From Dethiobacter alkaliphilus (lineage in GTDB: Bacteria; Bacillota; Dethiobacteria; DTU022; UBA8154), in the NCBI GenBank assembly GCA_016841605.1, contig JAENYV010000003.1:215027-279026 (forward strand): 64,000 nt of DNA, in the 5' to 3' direction. The position numbers and the translations under genes were made by a program. The notes under the pieces are model-generated. The model had not been told where the DNA came from. It was given only the letters and a program-made list of their open reading frames with translations, and ran no database searches. Position 1 is the first letter of the stretch; each line of letters begins with the position of its first letter. Of the stretch, positions 47,281 to 55,657 are shown one piece after another.

Positions 47281-47781
47281 TTAATCCTGTTCGCGCTGTT
47301 TCTTTTTGCCGATATCCCAAGAAAGCAAAATTCCGTCTACTCGGGTGGGAGTTACGTTTCCCTCCACAAAATCATCAACTACAACCACCGGTGCCAGACT
47401 ACAGCAGCCCACGCAGGCTACCTCTTCCAGACTGAACTCGCCGTCAGGCGTAGTCTCCCCCGTCCTGACATCCAGCCGTCTTTCAAAGGAATCCAGGGCA
47501 ATCTGCCCTCCTGCCATAAAACAGGCGGTACCCATGCAAACTTTTATCTGATGTTTCCCCGGAGGGCTCAGGCGAAAAAGGTTAAAAAAAGTAGCTGCTC
47601 CGTAAACATCCACAGTGGGAATCCCCAGAGCCTCGGCAACTTTCTCCATAGCCCGCACCGGGAGATAACCCAGTTTCTCCTGCACCTCCCGGAGAACAGG
47701 GAGCAAATTTCGGCGTTCCACGGAATAATTCTTTAATATCTCGCAGACGTAGTTCGAGATTGTCTCCTTTTTACCTTCCAT
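47281..47781 (-). CDS. NuoE/HydC-like 2Fe-2S subunit
   Basis: A 166-aa thioredoxin-like ferredoxin. The helical N-terminus NLLPVLREVQEKLGYLP is followed by VYGAATFFNLFRLSPPGKH and the four cluster Cys in CMGTAC and CVGCC. It supplies the N1a-type cluster to the adjacent flavoprotein. AAGGAG lies about 16 nt before the ATG, rather far. It is first in the nuoE-F-G-like operon behind a long leader with a terminator. Confidence 0.92.
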   Translation of the reverse strand: MEGKKETISNYVCEILKNYSVERRNLLPVLREVQEKLGYLPVRAMEKVAEALGIPTVDVYGAATFFNLFRLSPPGKHQIKVCMGTACFMAGGQIALDSFERRLDVRTGETTPDGEFSLEEVACVGCCSLAPVVVVDDFVEGNVTPTRVDGILLSWDIGKKKQREQD

Positions 47782-47858
47782 TTATTTTAACTAGCGTCTC
47801 CTTCTTTAAGTAATAATAATTATTCTTATTTTACTGCAGAGGTATTTTTGTTGCAAAC

Positions 47859-47896
47859 AAAAAAAAGCATGGCGAGCATTCTTTATCTTACCATGC
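47859..47896 (-). terminator. Terminator/attenuator in the leader of the nuoE operon
   Basis: Minus strand GCATGG (47896-47891) pairs with CCATGC (47872-47867), followed by eight T. It lies 78 nt before the nuoE ATG and about 130 nt after the predicted transcription start, so it is inside the leader rather than after a gene. The leader also contains the 12-bp palindrome TTTTCCGGAAAA near 47958. The regulator is unknown. Confidence 0.6.
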
Positions 47897-47976
47897 ACCT
47901 TTACCGTCCACCTCCCCAAAAATCGGAGATTCAAACCGATCGAAAGCAAAAAAACGCTTTTCCGGAAAACAAGGGG

Positions 47977-47995
47977 CAAACTAAACAACTGTTTG
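47977..47995. promoter_or_regulatory. Dyad downstream of the nuoE promoter
   Basis: CAAAC-n9-GTTTG with an inner AAACA-n2-TGTTT. It is placed about 40 nt downstream of the -10 box and could be an operator for the adjacent TetR protein. Weakly supported. Confidence 0.3.
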
Positions 47996-48032
47996 TTTTT
48001 TTAGTGTGCAAAAAAAATTTTCCCTTTAATAA

Positions 48033-48062
48033 ATTATCTCAAAAAAATCGGAACCTTGTCAA
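48033..48062 (-). promoter_or_regulatory. Promoter of the nuoE-F-G-like operon
   Basis: Minus strand TTGACA (48062-48057), 18-bp spacer, GATAAT (48038-48033). It gives a leader of about 245 nt to nuoE. Confidence 0.65.
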
Positions 48063-48073
48063 AAGTAATTCTC

Positions 48074-48104
48074 AGAAAAAATACTATTATTTAGTATTTT
48101 TTCT
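48074..48104. terminator. AT-rich 13-bp hairpin at the end of tetR
   Basis: Perfect inverted repeat AGAAAAAATACTA (48074-48086) and TAGTATTTTTTCT (48092-48104), abutting the tetR stop codon. The T-rich arm means it may act in either direction. Confidence 0.5.
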
Positions 48105-48712
48105 TATTTTATGCTGAGCATCCTCTCAAAAATTAAATGTTCCATATACGTTTTTATCTCTTCAGCGCTCTGTACACCTTTGGGGTTGTACCACTGGATA
48201 ATCCAGTTACACATTCCAAGCATCGCAAAAACGGTTAAAGTAACATTAACATCCGGGAAATCTCCCTTTTCAATCCCTTCTTTGAGAATCTCCCGAAAAA
48301 AATTCTCATAACGATCCCGCTTTTCCAGATATTTTTCCATCTGAATAGCAGGTAGCTTTTCTCTTTCCTGAAAGTAAATAATCAAGGATAAATTGTGATC
48401 CATAATATAGCCCATATGATGATTAATTAGTTTGCGCAATTTTTCCCTCGAAGATAATTTTTCCGCCACAATCAGTTCGGCATTTTTAAGAACCGGATTT
48501 ATACCGTTATTTAAAACCTCTCGAAAAATATCATTTTTACTATTAAAGTAATAATAAATGCTTCCCTTAAGGATACCTACCTCCTTAGCAATATCTTGCA
48601 TGGAAGTTCCGGTAAAACCTTTCTTTTTAAATAACTGGGCTGTCACTTCAAGAATTTCATCACGCATATTTTTTTCTGAACTTTGGGCAGAAATACTGCT
48701 CAATTCATTCAT
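48104..48712 (-). CDS. TetR family transcriptional regulator
   Basis: About 202 aa. The N-terminal HTH (DEILEVTAQLFKKKGFTGTSMQDIAKEVGILKGSIYYYFNSKNDIFREVL) is typical, and the C-terminal ligand domain resembles the KstR2/FadR-like TetR_C_33 group, often acyl-CoA responsive. AAAGG lies 8 nt before ATG 48712; an earlier ATG at 48733 overlaps that site. It lies upstream of the nuoEFG-like operon on the same strand. Targets are unknown; the nuoE leader dyad is one candidate. Confidence 0.88.
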   Translation of the reverse strand: MNELSSISAQSSEKNMRDEILEVTAQLFKKKGFTGTSMQDIAKEVGILKGSIYYYFNSKNDIFREVLNNGINPVLKNAELIVAEKLSSREKLRKLINHHMGYIMDHNLSLIIYFQEREKLPAIQMEKYLEKRDRYENFFREILKEGIEKGDFPDVNVTLTVFAMLGMCNWIIQWYNPKGVQSAEEIKTYMEHLIFERMLSIK

Positions 48713-49035
48713 AATGCAAACCTTTCCCTTCATAATAATAAAACTACCTTATTTTAGTATATCATAAAAAGATTGCTTTTTTAAGTCATCTGTCCTCTTT
48801 CAAAGTATTTATTTCTTCAATAACTATACTACTAAACGTACTGCCAACGCCACACCCGGCTGCTAATACCGCATTTCCTCATGCTCTCTCTACTCCTGAC
48901 CACAAATATTCCTGGAAGAAATTGCAGGATATTTTATTATCCCGGTTGAAATATAATAAGATAGTTTTCCTGTATTTTCAGCCGAAATCTTGACGGAATT
49001 AAATGTCTAGAAAACCACAACGGAGAATACCTAAC
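48713..49035. other. Intergenic region between tetR and the methyltransferase gene
   Basis: Divergent promoter region of about 320 nt. No gene, hairpin with T-run or clear sigma-A promoter was recognised; TATAAT occurs near 48953 without a good -35 box. Confidence 0.4.
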
Positions 49036-50184
49036 GTGACACAAATTAAGTTAATTGCCACAGCTACCTTTGGACTAGAAGCAGTTGTCAAAAGAGAATT
49101 ACAAAATCTTGGATATACCGACCTGCAAGTTTCTGATGGAAAGGTTACTTTTAAAGCCGATAAGAAAGCCATACCCAGAGCCAACCTCTGGTTAAGATCT
49201 GCCGACCGTGTCTTGCTGCAAGTTGGAGAATTTCAGGCTTTAACCTTTGATGAATTGTTTGTTAAAACCAAAGCTCTGCCCTGGGATGATTGGATCTCAC
49301 TAGACGGCAAATTCACTGTAAACGGCAAATCCGTTAAGTCCAAACTTTTCAGTATTTCAGATTGCCAGGCAATTGTTAAAAAAGCGGTCGTAGAAAGACT
49401 TAAACAAAAGTATGCAGTCGATTGGTTCGCCGAAACAGGGCCTGAATTCACTATACAGGTTGCTCTTCTTAACGACCTGGCCACATTGACCATAGATACC
49501 AGCGGAACCGGATTACATAAAAGAGGCTACCGCCGGGAAGCGGGCGCTGCTCCGCTCAAGGAAACATTAGCTTCGGCGATGGTACAACTCAGTTACTGGA
49601 ATAAAGGCAGGCTGTTCTTAGACCCCTTTTGTGGCTCCGGAACCATACCTATCGAAGCAGCTTTGATTGGACGCAATATTGCTCCGGGTCTGAGTAGAAA
49701 ATTTGCCTCTGAAAGATGGCCGGGCATTGATCAAACCCTTTGGAAAGAAGCAAGAGTCGATGCTTTTAACGCCATTGATCAGGAGACTAACATAAAAATT
49801 ATTGCCTCCGATATTGATCCCAAAGTTATCACCGTAGCAGAAGAAAACGCCCTCCAGGCCGGAGTGGATGACTGCATTGAGTTTTCAGTTAAGTCCTTTA
49901 CAGAAGCTAAACCCAGAAAAAAATTCGGAATTATGATCACAAACCCGCCTTACGGCGAACGACTGGGGAAACAGAAAGAAATTGCGGAGATGTATAAGGC
50001 GTTGGGGCAAATTTTTCGCATAGAGCCTACCTGGTCCGTCTATGTTCTTACTGCAGAAGATAGCTTTGAAAAACTGTATGGGGGAAAAGCCCACAGAAAA
50101 CGAAAACTTTATAATGGAAATATTAAAGTCAATTATTATCAATACTACGGAGAGCGGCCTCCCCCAAAAGAGCTTAATTCCTGA
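49036..50184 (+). CDS. THUMP-domain class I RNA methyltransferase (RlmL/YpsC-like)
   Basis: About 382 aa. It opens with the family start TQIKLIATATFGLEAVVKREL, then the THUMP domain to about residue 155, then the Rossmann methyltransferase with DPFCGSGTIPIEAALIG (SAM motif) and TNPPYGERLG (NPPY catalytic motif for N2-guanine methylation). By family the substrate is 23S rRNA guanosine. I use GTG 49036 (GGAG 10 nt upstream) rather than ATG 49003, which has a weak site. The 3' end overlaps the convergent DUF3048 gene by 11 nt. Confidence 0.9.
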   Translation: MTQIKLIATATFGLEAVVKRELQNLGYTDLQVSDGKVTFKADKKAIPRANLWLRSADRVLLQVGEFQALTFDELFVKTKALPWDDWISLDGKFTVNGKSVKSKLFSISDCQAIVKKAVVERLKQKYAVDWFAETGPEFTIQVALLNDLATLTIDTSGTGLHKRGYRREAGAAPLKETLASAMVQLSYWNKGRLFLDPFCGSGTIPIEAALIGRNIAPGLSRKFASERWPGIDQTLWKEARVDAFNAIDQETNIKIIASDIDPKVITVAEENALQAGVDDCIEFSVKSFTEAKPRKKFGIMITNPPYGERLGKQKEIAEMYKALGQIFRIEPTWSVYVLTAEDSFEKLYGGKAHRKRKLYNGNIKVNYYQYYGERPPPKELNS

Positions 50185-51526
50185 CGACTTGAATCCACGT
50201 CGTTCCCTTGATAGGAAGTACCGGACTGCCTCCGGGATAACTAAAAATTGTTTCATGCCCGACTTTTTTCCAGGTAATCCCTGTTTTTCTGCCCAGTTCA
50301 TAGAGATAACCTCTGCCGGAGCCTTCCATGTTAATATCTACAAGACCTTCGGTTCCTGAAATATTTGTATGCGGTGTAAGACGAACAATAACCCGATCAG
50401 CGAAGTACTGCTCTCCGGTTTCCCTTTCCGTATGGGGCTTACCGTTAATTGACCGGTAATAAATACGCTTTGCAGCGTCATAATCGTAGCGTACCCTGTT
50501 CACGGCGCTGTAATCGATCTCAATAATGTCCCCTTTCTCGTAAAGCTCCTGCGGCTCATTGTGCGTCAGTAATGTCTTTTCTCCGGTCCTGATCTCTTTA
50601 CCGGCTGCGCGGTACAGGTTATTAAAGTTTGTAAAAAGATTGTGGGGTGCCTCTCCGGACTTATTCCTCCAAAAATACCGGTCATCAACAATCTGCATGA
50701 GGTCCAGCCCCCTGATCATCTGCTCCGTTCTCAGGGAATAACCACTGTGGACCACAATGCCTCCGAATTCCAGAGATTGAACGGCAAAATATGGTCTTAA
50801 ACTGCGAATCGGGCCGATATTGAAATTTTCTTCGTGCAGGGTTTTAAAGATAGCCAGATAACGAGTAGTTCCCCCTTCTACCAGAAATTCATAAACAATA
50901 TCGGCTTTCTGTAACCCTGAAGAAGGCCCGGCTGAGGGAAAACTATCGCAAACAACGGCAAGAGCCGGAAATATTTCCTTGACAATTACAAAACTTTTCT
51001 CCTTTTCATCTGTATCATCATTTTCTTCTGTTTCCGCCTCCAATTTTGCCTGAACTGCGCCGTCAAATAAACGTCCGATTTCGCTGCCCATATCCTTATT
51101 TGCCGTATAATACGGTCCGGGCTTTACAACAAAGCTTCCGTTATCTCCGTAAGAAATATCCTGAAACTGTATTTGTTTTCCGGCAAATACCACTCTGCTT
51201 ATTTGTTCTTCCCCCCGGAAAATATCCACGCGATAAGTCCAATCTGTCTGAAGAGTCTGTAAAGGATCCGGGTTAAATTTCAGAAAAGACATAATTTCGT
51301 AAAAATGTTCTATTGATTCTTTTTCGTTTACAACCGCTTCTTCCCAGGTTGCCCCTTCGACGAGCAAAAGCTGAGAAGTGTCGGAGGCATCTAAGCCGGT
51401 GAGTTCGAAAAAATTTTTGGTCGTCTTTCTTTTGGTCAGGTATAGAGCCGATAACGGAACAACAAGAAGAACAAAGATAATGCCGGCAATGATGAAGTGT
51501 TTCCTTCTATCGTTAAAAAGAAACAT
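50174..51526 (-). CDS. yerB: DUF3048 (YerB-like) membrane-anchored protein
   Basis: A 450-aa protein with an N-terminal membrane anchor (FIIAGIIFVLLVVPLSALYL, residues 10-30), no lipobox Cys, and a DUF3048 domain (about 180-440: CDSFPSAGPSSGLQKADIVYEFLVEGGTTRYLAIF, IGPIRSLRPYFAVQSLEFGGIVVHSGYS). Residues 40-170 are a DUF4340-like beta-rich region judged by pattern only. The family is typical of Firmicutes and of unknown function. AAAGGAG precedes the ATG. Confidence 0.85.
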   Translation of the reverse strand: MFLFNDRRKHFIIAGIIFVLLVVPLSALYLTKRKTTKNFFELTGLDASDTSQLLLVEGATWEEAVVNEKESIEHFYEIMSFLKFNPDPLQTLQTDWTYRVDIFRGEEQISRVVFAGKQIQFQDISYGDNGSFVVKPGPYYTANKDMGSEIGRLFDGAVQAKLEAETEENDDTDEKEKSFVIVKEIFPALAVVCDSFPSAGPSSGLQKADIVYEFLVEGGTTRYLAIFKTLHEENFNIGPIRSLRPYFAVQSLEFGGIVVHSGYSLRTEQMIRGLDLMQIVDDRYFWRNKSGEAPHNLFTNFNNLYRAAGKEIRTGEKTLLTHNEPQELYEKGDIIEIDYSAVNRVRYDYDAAKRIYYRSINGKPHTERETGEQYFADRVIVRLTPHTNISGTEGLVDINMEGSGRGYLYELGRKTGITWKKVGHETIFSYPGGSPVLPIKGTTWIQVVRN

Positions 51527-51726
51527 TATATGGCTCCTTTCTCCGTAGAGATAACCGCTAGCAAACCTTCCCTATGGCACCGCTAATTACAATTTTTCGC
51601 TTTTTTCGCAAAAGTGTTATATGTACAATTCAACATCTATCCAGGAAAAACCTTTTTTGGCAGCAAGAGAAAAAAGGAAGAAAGACCATGATGGAAGATT
51701 GGGAACATTTCCTGGGAAATGATCTT

Positions 51727-51767
51727 AAAAAAAATAATGCGACAAGAAAAAAGTACCCCTGTCGCAT
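51727..51767 (-). terminator. Terminator of the second TRAP operon
   Basis: Minus strand stem ATGCGACA (51767-51760) and TGTCGCAT (51744-51737), followed by TATTTTTTTT. It lies about 170 nt past the dctM stop, beyond the inverted-repeat element at 51807-51929. Confidence 0.75.
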
Positions 51768-51806
51768 ACAGCATTCGAGCATAATAATGATTTAGGATAT
51801 TTACTT

Positions 51807-51929
51807 GCACTACAGCCAAATAATAATAATACTTTACTCGGCCGGGAAAAGTTGCACCTTGCCCGGCATTTCACCCGAGCGCCAAGCGTATAAGAAAGCT
51901 AGGAGAAAAGCAATATTTCGCTGTAGTGC
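51807..51929. repeat. 123-bp element with 16-bp inverted ends and nested hairpins
   Basis: The ends are GCACTACAGCCAAATA (51807-51822) and the inverted copy TATTTCGCTGTAGTGC (51914-51929), 15 of 16 matching. Inside are CTCGG/CCGAG and GCCGGG/CCCGGC, so the whole can fold as a nested hairpin. The size and structure resemble a MITE or a REP-like element. The core also occurs singly at 8137 and 41419. It lies between the dctM stop and its terminator. Confidence 0.55.
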
Positions 51930-51933
51930 CGAT

Positions 51934-53241
51934 TTATCCGAACATCCTTTCGGGAAGGTAAAGAGCAATCTCCGGGAAAATTGTTATGAGCACAACAATA
52001 ATTAATATGGGAACGACAAAAGGTAGGGCTCCCGCGAAAACGTCCTCCAGCGGAACATCCTTGGTGGAACCCGCGATGGTGTACAAATTCAAACCCATCG
52101 GCGGGGTTATTAATCCCACCTGCATCATCAGCACACATACCACCCCGAAAAAAACAGGATCAAAGCCCAGGCCAAGAACCAAAGGAAAGATCACCGGCAG
52201 GGTCAGGACCATCATGGATATGGCATCAATAAAGCATCCCAAAAATAGATAAACAAGGAGAATAATGCCAAGAATAACGAAACGGGATACGTCAAGCCCC
52301 ACCACCCAATTTGCCAACTGGGCTGGTATGGTCGAAAGGGCCAGGAAGTAACTGAAGACGGTTGCCCCTGCCACGAGAAAAAGAACCATTACTGAAACAC
52401 GGATAGCCTCCTGCAAACTTGCAAAAAGACTGTTGAAGGTTAATTTTCGTTTAAACAGTGCCACAAAGAAGAGAAGGGTTGCCCCTGTTGCGCCGGCCTC
52501 AGTGGGACTAAACCAGCCCAGGTAAATCCCTCCCATGACAATCAGAAATACTGCCAATATCTCCCGGACACCTTTCAGTGCCGCCAGCTTCTCTTTCCAG
52601 CTAATCGTCCCGGGACTGGAGGGTGCCAGATCAGGGTTCAGTCTGACCTGCACTACAACGATTGCAATAAAGGTTGCAGCCAAAGCAATCCCGGGAAAAA
52701 CACCGGCAATAAGCAGTTTGCCGATGGACTCCTCAACGAGCATACCATAAACCACAAAGCCGATACTGGGAGGAATCAGGAAGCCCAGTGTTCCGCCTGC
52801 GGCAATAGTGCCGGTCGCCAATCTTGGAGAATAATTAAATTTCTTCATCTCCGGATAGGCGATAGATCCCATCGCTGCCGCCGTGGCTACCGCGGAACCG
52901 GAAACAGCGGCAAAGCCGGCACATGCGGCGATGGTTGCTGCACCCAGACCTCCGGGGAATTTGCGGAGCCATTTATCAAAAGTTTTATAAAGATTCTCAA
53001 TCAAGCCGCTGTTGCCGGCAAATGCGCCCATGAGCAAAAAAAGCGGGATAACCATGTATGAATATTGACTGGCCACAGCATAGATCGTTCTCGAGGCGAT
53101 AGGCAGTGCCGCCTGGAAAGAAGACAGATGCCAGATTCCCAGAAAGCCGGTAAGCATTAGAGCAAGGGCAATCGGCATCCCCAGAAACAAAAGAAGAAAT
53201 GCCGTTACTGTACCGATAATACCAACAATAATCGGATCCAA
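51934..53241 (-). CDS. TRAP transporter large permease (DctM family), second system
   Basis: A 435-aa membrane protein with about 12 hydrophobic segments. CAGFAAVSGSAVATAAAMGSIAYPEMKKFNYSPRLATGTIAAGGTLGFLIPPS and TPPMGLNLYTIAGSTKDVPLEDV are the family blocks. The start is TTG 53241, with GGAGG 8 nt upstream. It is last in a dctP-dctQ-dctM operon. Confidence 0.94.
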   Translation of the reverse strand: MDPIIVGIIGTVTAFLLLFLGMPIALALMLTGFLGIWHLSSFQAALPIASRTIYAVASQYSYMVIPLFLLMGAFAGNSGLIENLYKTFDKWLRKFPGGLGAATIAACAGFAAVSGSAVATAAAMGSIAYPEMKKFNYSPRLATGTIAAGGTLGFLIPPSIGFVVYGMLVEESIGKLLIAGVFPGIALAATFIAIVVVQVRLNPDLAPSSPGTISWKEKLAALKGVREILAVFLIVMGGIYLGWFSPTEAGATGATLLFFVALFKRKLTFNSLFASLQEAIRVSVMVLFLVAGATVFSYFLALSTIPAQLANWVVGLDVSRFVILGIILLVYLFLGCFIDAISMMVLTLPVIFPLVLGLGFDPVFFGVVCVLMMQVGLITPPMGLNLYTIAGSTKDVPLEDVFAGALPFVVPILIIVVLITIFPEIALYLPERMFG

Positions 53242-53254
53242 CGTTGTCTCCTCC

Positions 53255-53794
53255 CTATCTTATTTGTGTGACCGTTTTTTTAGCGCCTTCATCATCAGGC
53301 GCCCTGCTAAATAGCTTTGCTGCGACAATCAGGAAATCCATCAGAATTTCCAAGAAAAGAAGGAAAGCTCCCCCGGAAACTAAAAGCCTGAATGGAAGTT
53401 GGGGGATCCTCAGCACATCCGAAACAATGGTAGACATCCGTCCTGTCGCCAATATCCAGCCCTGCCAGATAACGATAAAAACTATGAACAAACCAAGCAA
53501 ATTAACAAGCATTTCCAGAAACAACTGCAAGCGAAACGGCAGTCGTGAAACAACTAAGGTTATCCGTGGATGACCCTTTACCTGCTGTGTATACGCCAGG
53601 CCGAAAAGTATGACAACAACCAGCAAATACTCAGACAGTTCCACTGCCCCCGGTACAGGCCGGGCAAAGAAAGCCCGGCCTATGACATCTGTTGTGGTGA
53701 GAAACATCATGGGAATCAAGATAAACATGCTGCCTGTACATACATAAAAGGTTAAACGCCGAATCACTTTCTCCGTTTTTGATAAAAATTTCAT
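53255..53794 (-). CDS. TRAP transporter small permease (DctQ family), second system
   Basis: A 179-aa protein with four hydrophobic segments; MFLTTTDVIGRAFFARPVPGAVELSEYLLVVVILFGLAYTQ matches the DctQ core. It has a longer charged C-terminus than the first DctQ. AAAGGA precedes the ATG. It is 13 nt from dctM and 26 nt from dctP. Confidence 0.88.
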   Translation of the reverse strand: MKFLSKTEKVIRRLTFYVCTGSMFILIPMMFLTTTDVIGRAFFARPVPGAVELSEYLLVVVILFGLAYTQQVKGHPRITLVVSRLPFRLQLFLEMLVNLLGLFIVFIVIWQGWILATGRMSTIVSDVLRIPQLPFRLLVSGGAFLLFLEILMDFLIVAAKLFSRAPDDEGAKKTVTQIR

Positions 53795-53820
53795 GAGCGT
53801 TTTTTTCCTTTCATCTTTCT

Positions 53821-54927
53821 TTACCAGTCGCTGGGAAATGCCGGAAACGCCACACCATGCCCGTCCAATTCCCCTTTATACATCAGCAAAGTTTCTTTGC
53901 CCGGAAGACCTTCAGCTTCCATATCGTCAACCCATTTTTTAACAACCTTTTCAGCAAAAAGGGCATTCCAGCGATCCGCCTCATTCGCAGGCAACTCATA
54001 AAACTCCACGCCTGCATCGGCAAGGCTTTTCATTATCTCATCAATCGCATCTACGTTCAACCCACCGGTCAGACGGAAGGGGTTCTCCGTTACTTCCTCG
54101 ATAATAACTTTAAGATCGTCGGGTGTCTTCTCCCAACTATTCTGATTCATGACCACACCTTCAGCAACACAGCCGAATGAGGCAACTACCGCATGATCCG
54201 CCACCTCATTAAGCTTAAAAGCGGAAAATAACGGCGGACATGTAACAATACCGTCAATATCACCCGTTTCCATGGAAAGGTATACATCTCCAAGAGGCAT
54301 AAACACGGGTTCGGCACCTAAAGCCTGGATCATGTAGGTTTGTAAACCGCCGGGTGATCTAATCCGCAGGCCTTTAACATCCTCCAGGGTGCGGACCGGC
54401 TTTGTGGTCCAAATATATGATTGAATGCATCCATTGAGATTGAGCACTTTTACATCCTCAAATTCCTGGTAGAGGATAAGCTCATGCATGGCATTGCCAA
54501 TATCGACGGCCACATCCTTGCCGTCGACAAAGACCGGCATGGACAGCACATCAGTCAAAGGAAAACGACCGGGTGTCCAGGACGCGGTAAAGTAACCCAT
54601 ATCAGAAAGACCGTCCGCCACAATATCGTAATGATCCTCCCCTGCTCCCAAAGCACCTCCGTAGTACGTCGTATATTGAATACGGCCGTTACTTCTTGTT
54701 TCCAATTCCTTCAGCATGGGATCCCAGACTGTTGTGCACTCTGCGCTGGCAGGAACATGCCATGTGCTGAATTTTATCTCAACCGTCCCCTGTGCCGGGT
54801 TCGTTTCCTCACTTTCCGCCGAAGGCGGAGAATCATTCGACTTGGGAGCACACCCCACCATAACCGACATCAGCATCAACACCAGGCATGCAATCACAAT
54901 TTTTTTCCACAGACCTCTTTTTCTCAC
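53821..54927 (-). CDS. TRAP transporter solute-binding lipoprotein (DctP family), second system
   Basis: About 368 aa. Signal peptide ending in the lipobox VMVGC, then a DctP fold: EIKFSTWHVPASAECT, RSNGRIQYTTYYGGALG, GLRIRSPGGLQTYMIQALGAEPVFMPLGDVYLSMETGDIDGIV with the ligand Arg. Start at GTG 54927, 6 nt after GGAGAGGG; a GTG six codons earlier overlaps the ribosome site. The ligand, probably an organic anion, is unknown. First gene of its operon. Confidence 0.92.
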   Translation of the reverse strand: MRKRGLWKKIVIACLVLMLMSVMVGCAPKSNDSPPSAESEETNPAQGTVEIKFSTWHVPASAECTTVWDPMLKELETRSNGRIQYTTYYGGALGAGEDHYDIVADGLSDMGYFTASWTPGRFPLTDVLSMPVFVDGKDVAVDIGNAMHELILYQEFEDVKVLNLNGCIQSYIWTTKPVRTLEDVKGLRIRSPGGLQTYMIQALGAEPVFMPLGDVYLSMETGDIDGIVTCPPLFSAFKLNEVADHAVVASFGCVAEGVVMNQNSWEKTPDDLKVIIEEVTENPFRLTGGLNVDAIDEIMKSLADAGVEFYELPANEADRWNALFAEKVVKKWVDDMEAEGLPGKETLLMYKGELDGHGVAFPAFPSDW

Positions 54928-55190
54928 AATAGACCCTCTCCTCACATTTTGTTATTTTCCGGTAACACCACAACACTACCCATAAAATTCGCTGCCGACT
55001 CCATGGGCAGCATAATCGCCGGTTCCCCTTCATCTTTGTGATTTCGATTATATTCTCCATCCGGCAGCGGATCTCCTCTGTTAGAAAATAGGCAAGATGC
55101 TCGAAAAAACGACAAAAAAAATGGAGCCCGCCTCTTGCAGAACTCCCGCCGATAATACCGAAATAAATTTTCTCAGTTGTTTTCCCCGCT

Positions 55191-55478
55191 CTATGGCGAA
55201 GCCCCGTCTTTCTTCCTTGCTATTTCCGCAATCTCCGGAAATCGACTGACAATGGCGGAATAGTTGCTTCGCTTATGGGGAAAGAGGCATTGGCTGCAAT
55301 CCTTGACCCCGTTTGCAGTATAGGAATAGTTACCGCCGCAGCGCTCTCCCAGGACATAAAGCGGGCAATAGCAGAACAAGCAGTTGAAGTCCTCCGGCCT
55401 GTCGGTAGCATGGCACGGAAAATACTCGCATTCCGTATGGCGAAAGAAGCAAGCATTTTTTTTGGGATAATTTATCAT
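55191..55478 (-). CDS. Cysteine-rich small domain protein (PF04071-like)
   Basis: A 95-aa protein whose pattern CEYFPCH, FNCLFCYCPLY, CGG, G-KDCSQC, PH matches the cysteine-rich small domain family, a probable metal-binding domain sometimes seen fused to or near cobalamin genes. Ten Cys lie in about 65 residues. The frame is open upstream to 55661, but that part shows no conserved features. GAGGAGG lies 14 nt before ATG 55478. The 179 nt upstream hold a strong GGCAGC/GCTGCC hairpin near 55535 without a U-run. Function unknown. Confidence 0.75.
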   Translation of the reverse strand: MINYPKKNACFFRHTECEYFPCHATDRPEDFNCLFCYCPLYVLGERCGGNYSYTANGVKDCSQCLFPHKRSNYSAIVSRFPEIAEIARKKDGASP

Positions 55479-55657
55479 ACTTCTTTCATCACCCTCCTCG
55501 TGAGACGATACATCAGAGCGTTTACGACGGCAGCTGCAACATTGCTGCCGCCCTTTCGCCCCCGTGGGAAGCGCCGACGCATTGTAACAAAACGAGGCTT
55601 CGCCGACCACTTCTTTTCCAGCAATAATTTTCAGCACAAAGAGCCGGTGCGGGGAAT

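Noticed and set aside
51688..51795. 35-codon plus-strand frame with a good ribosome site (AAGGAAG before ATG ATG)
   Set aside because: Most of it is the minus-strand terminator hairpin of the TRAP operon, and the peptide has no recognisable feature.
55480..55657. Cobalamin riboswitch before the Cys-rich small protein
   Set aside because: The region is GC-rich and structured, but the B12-box consensus is absent.
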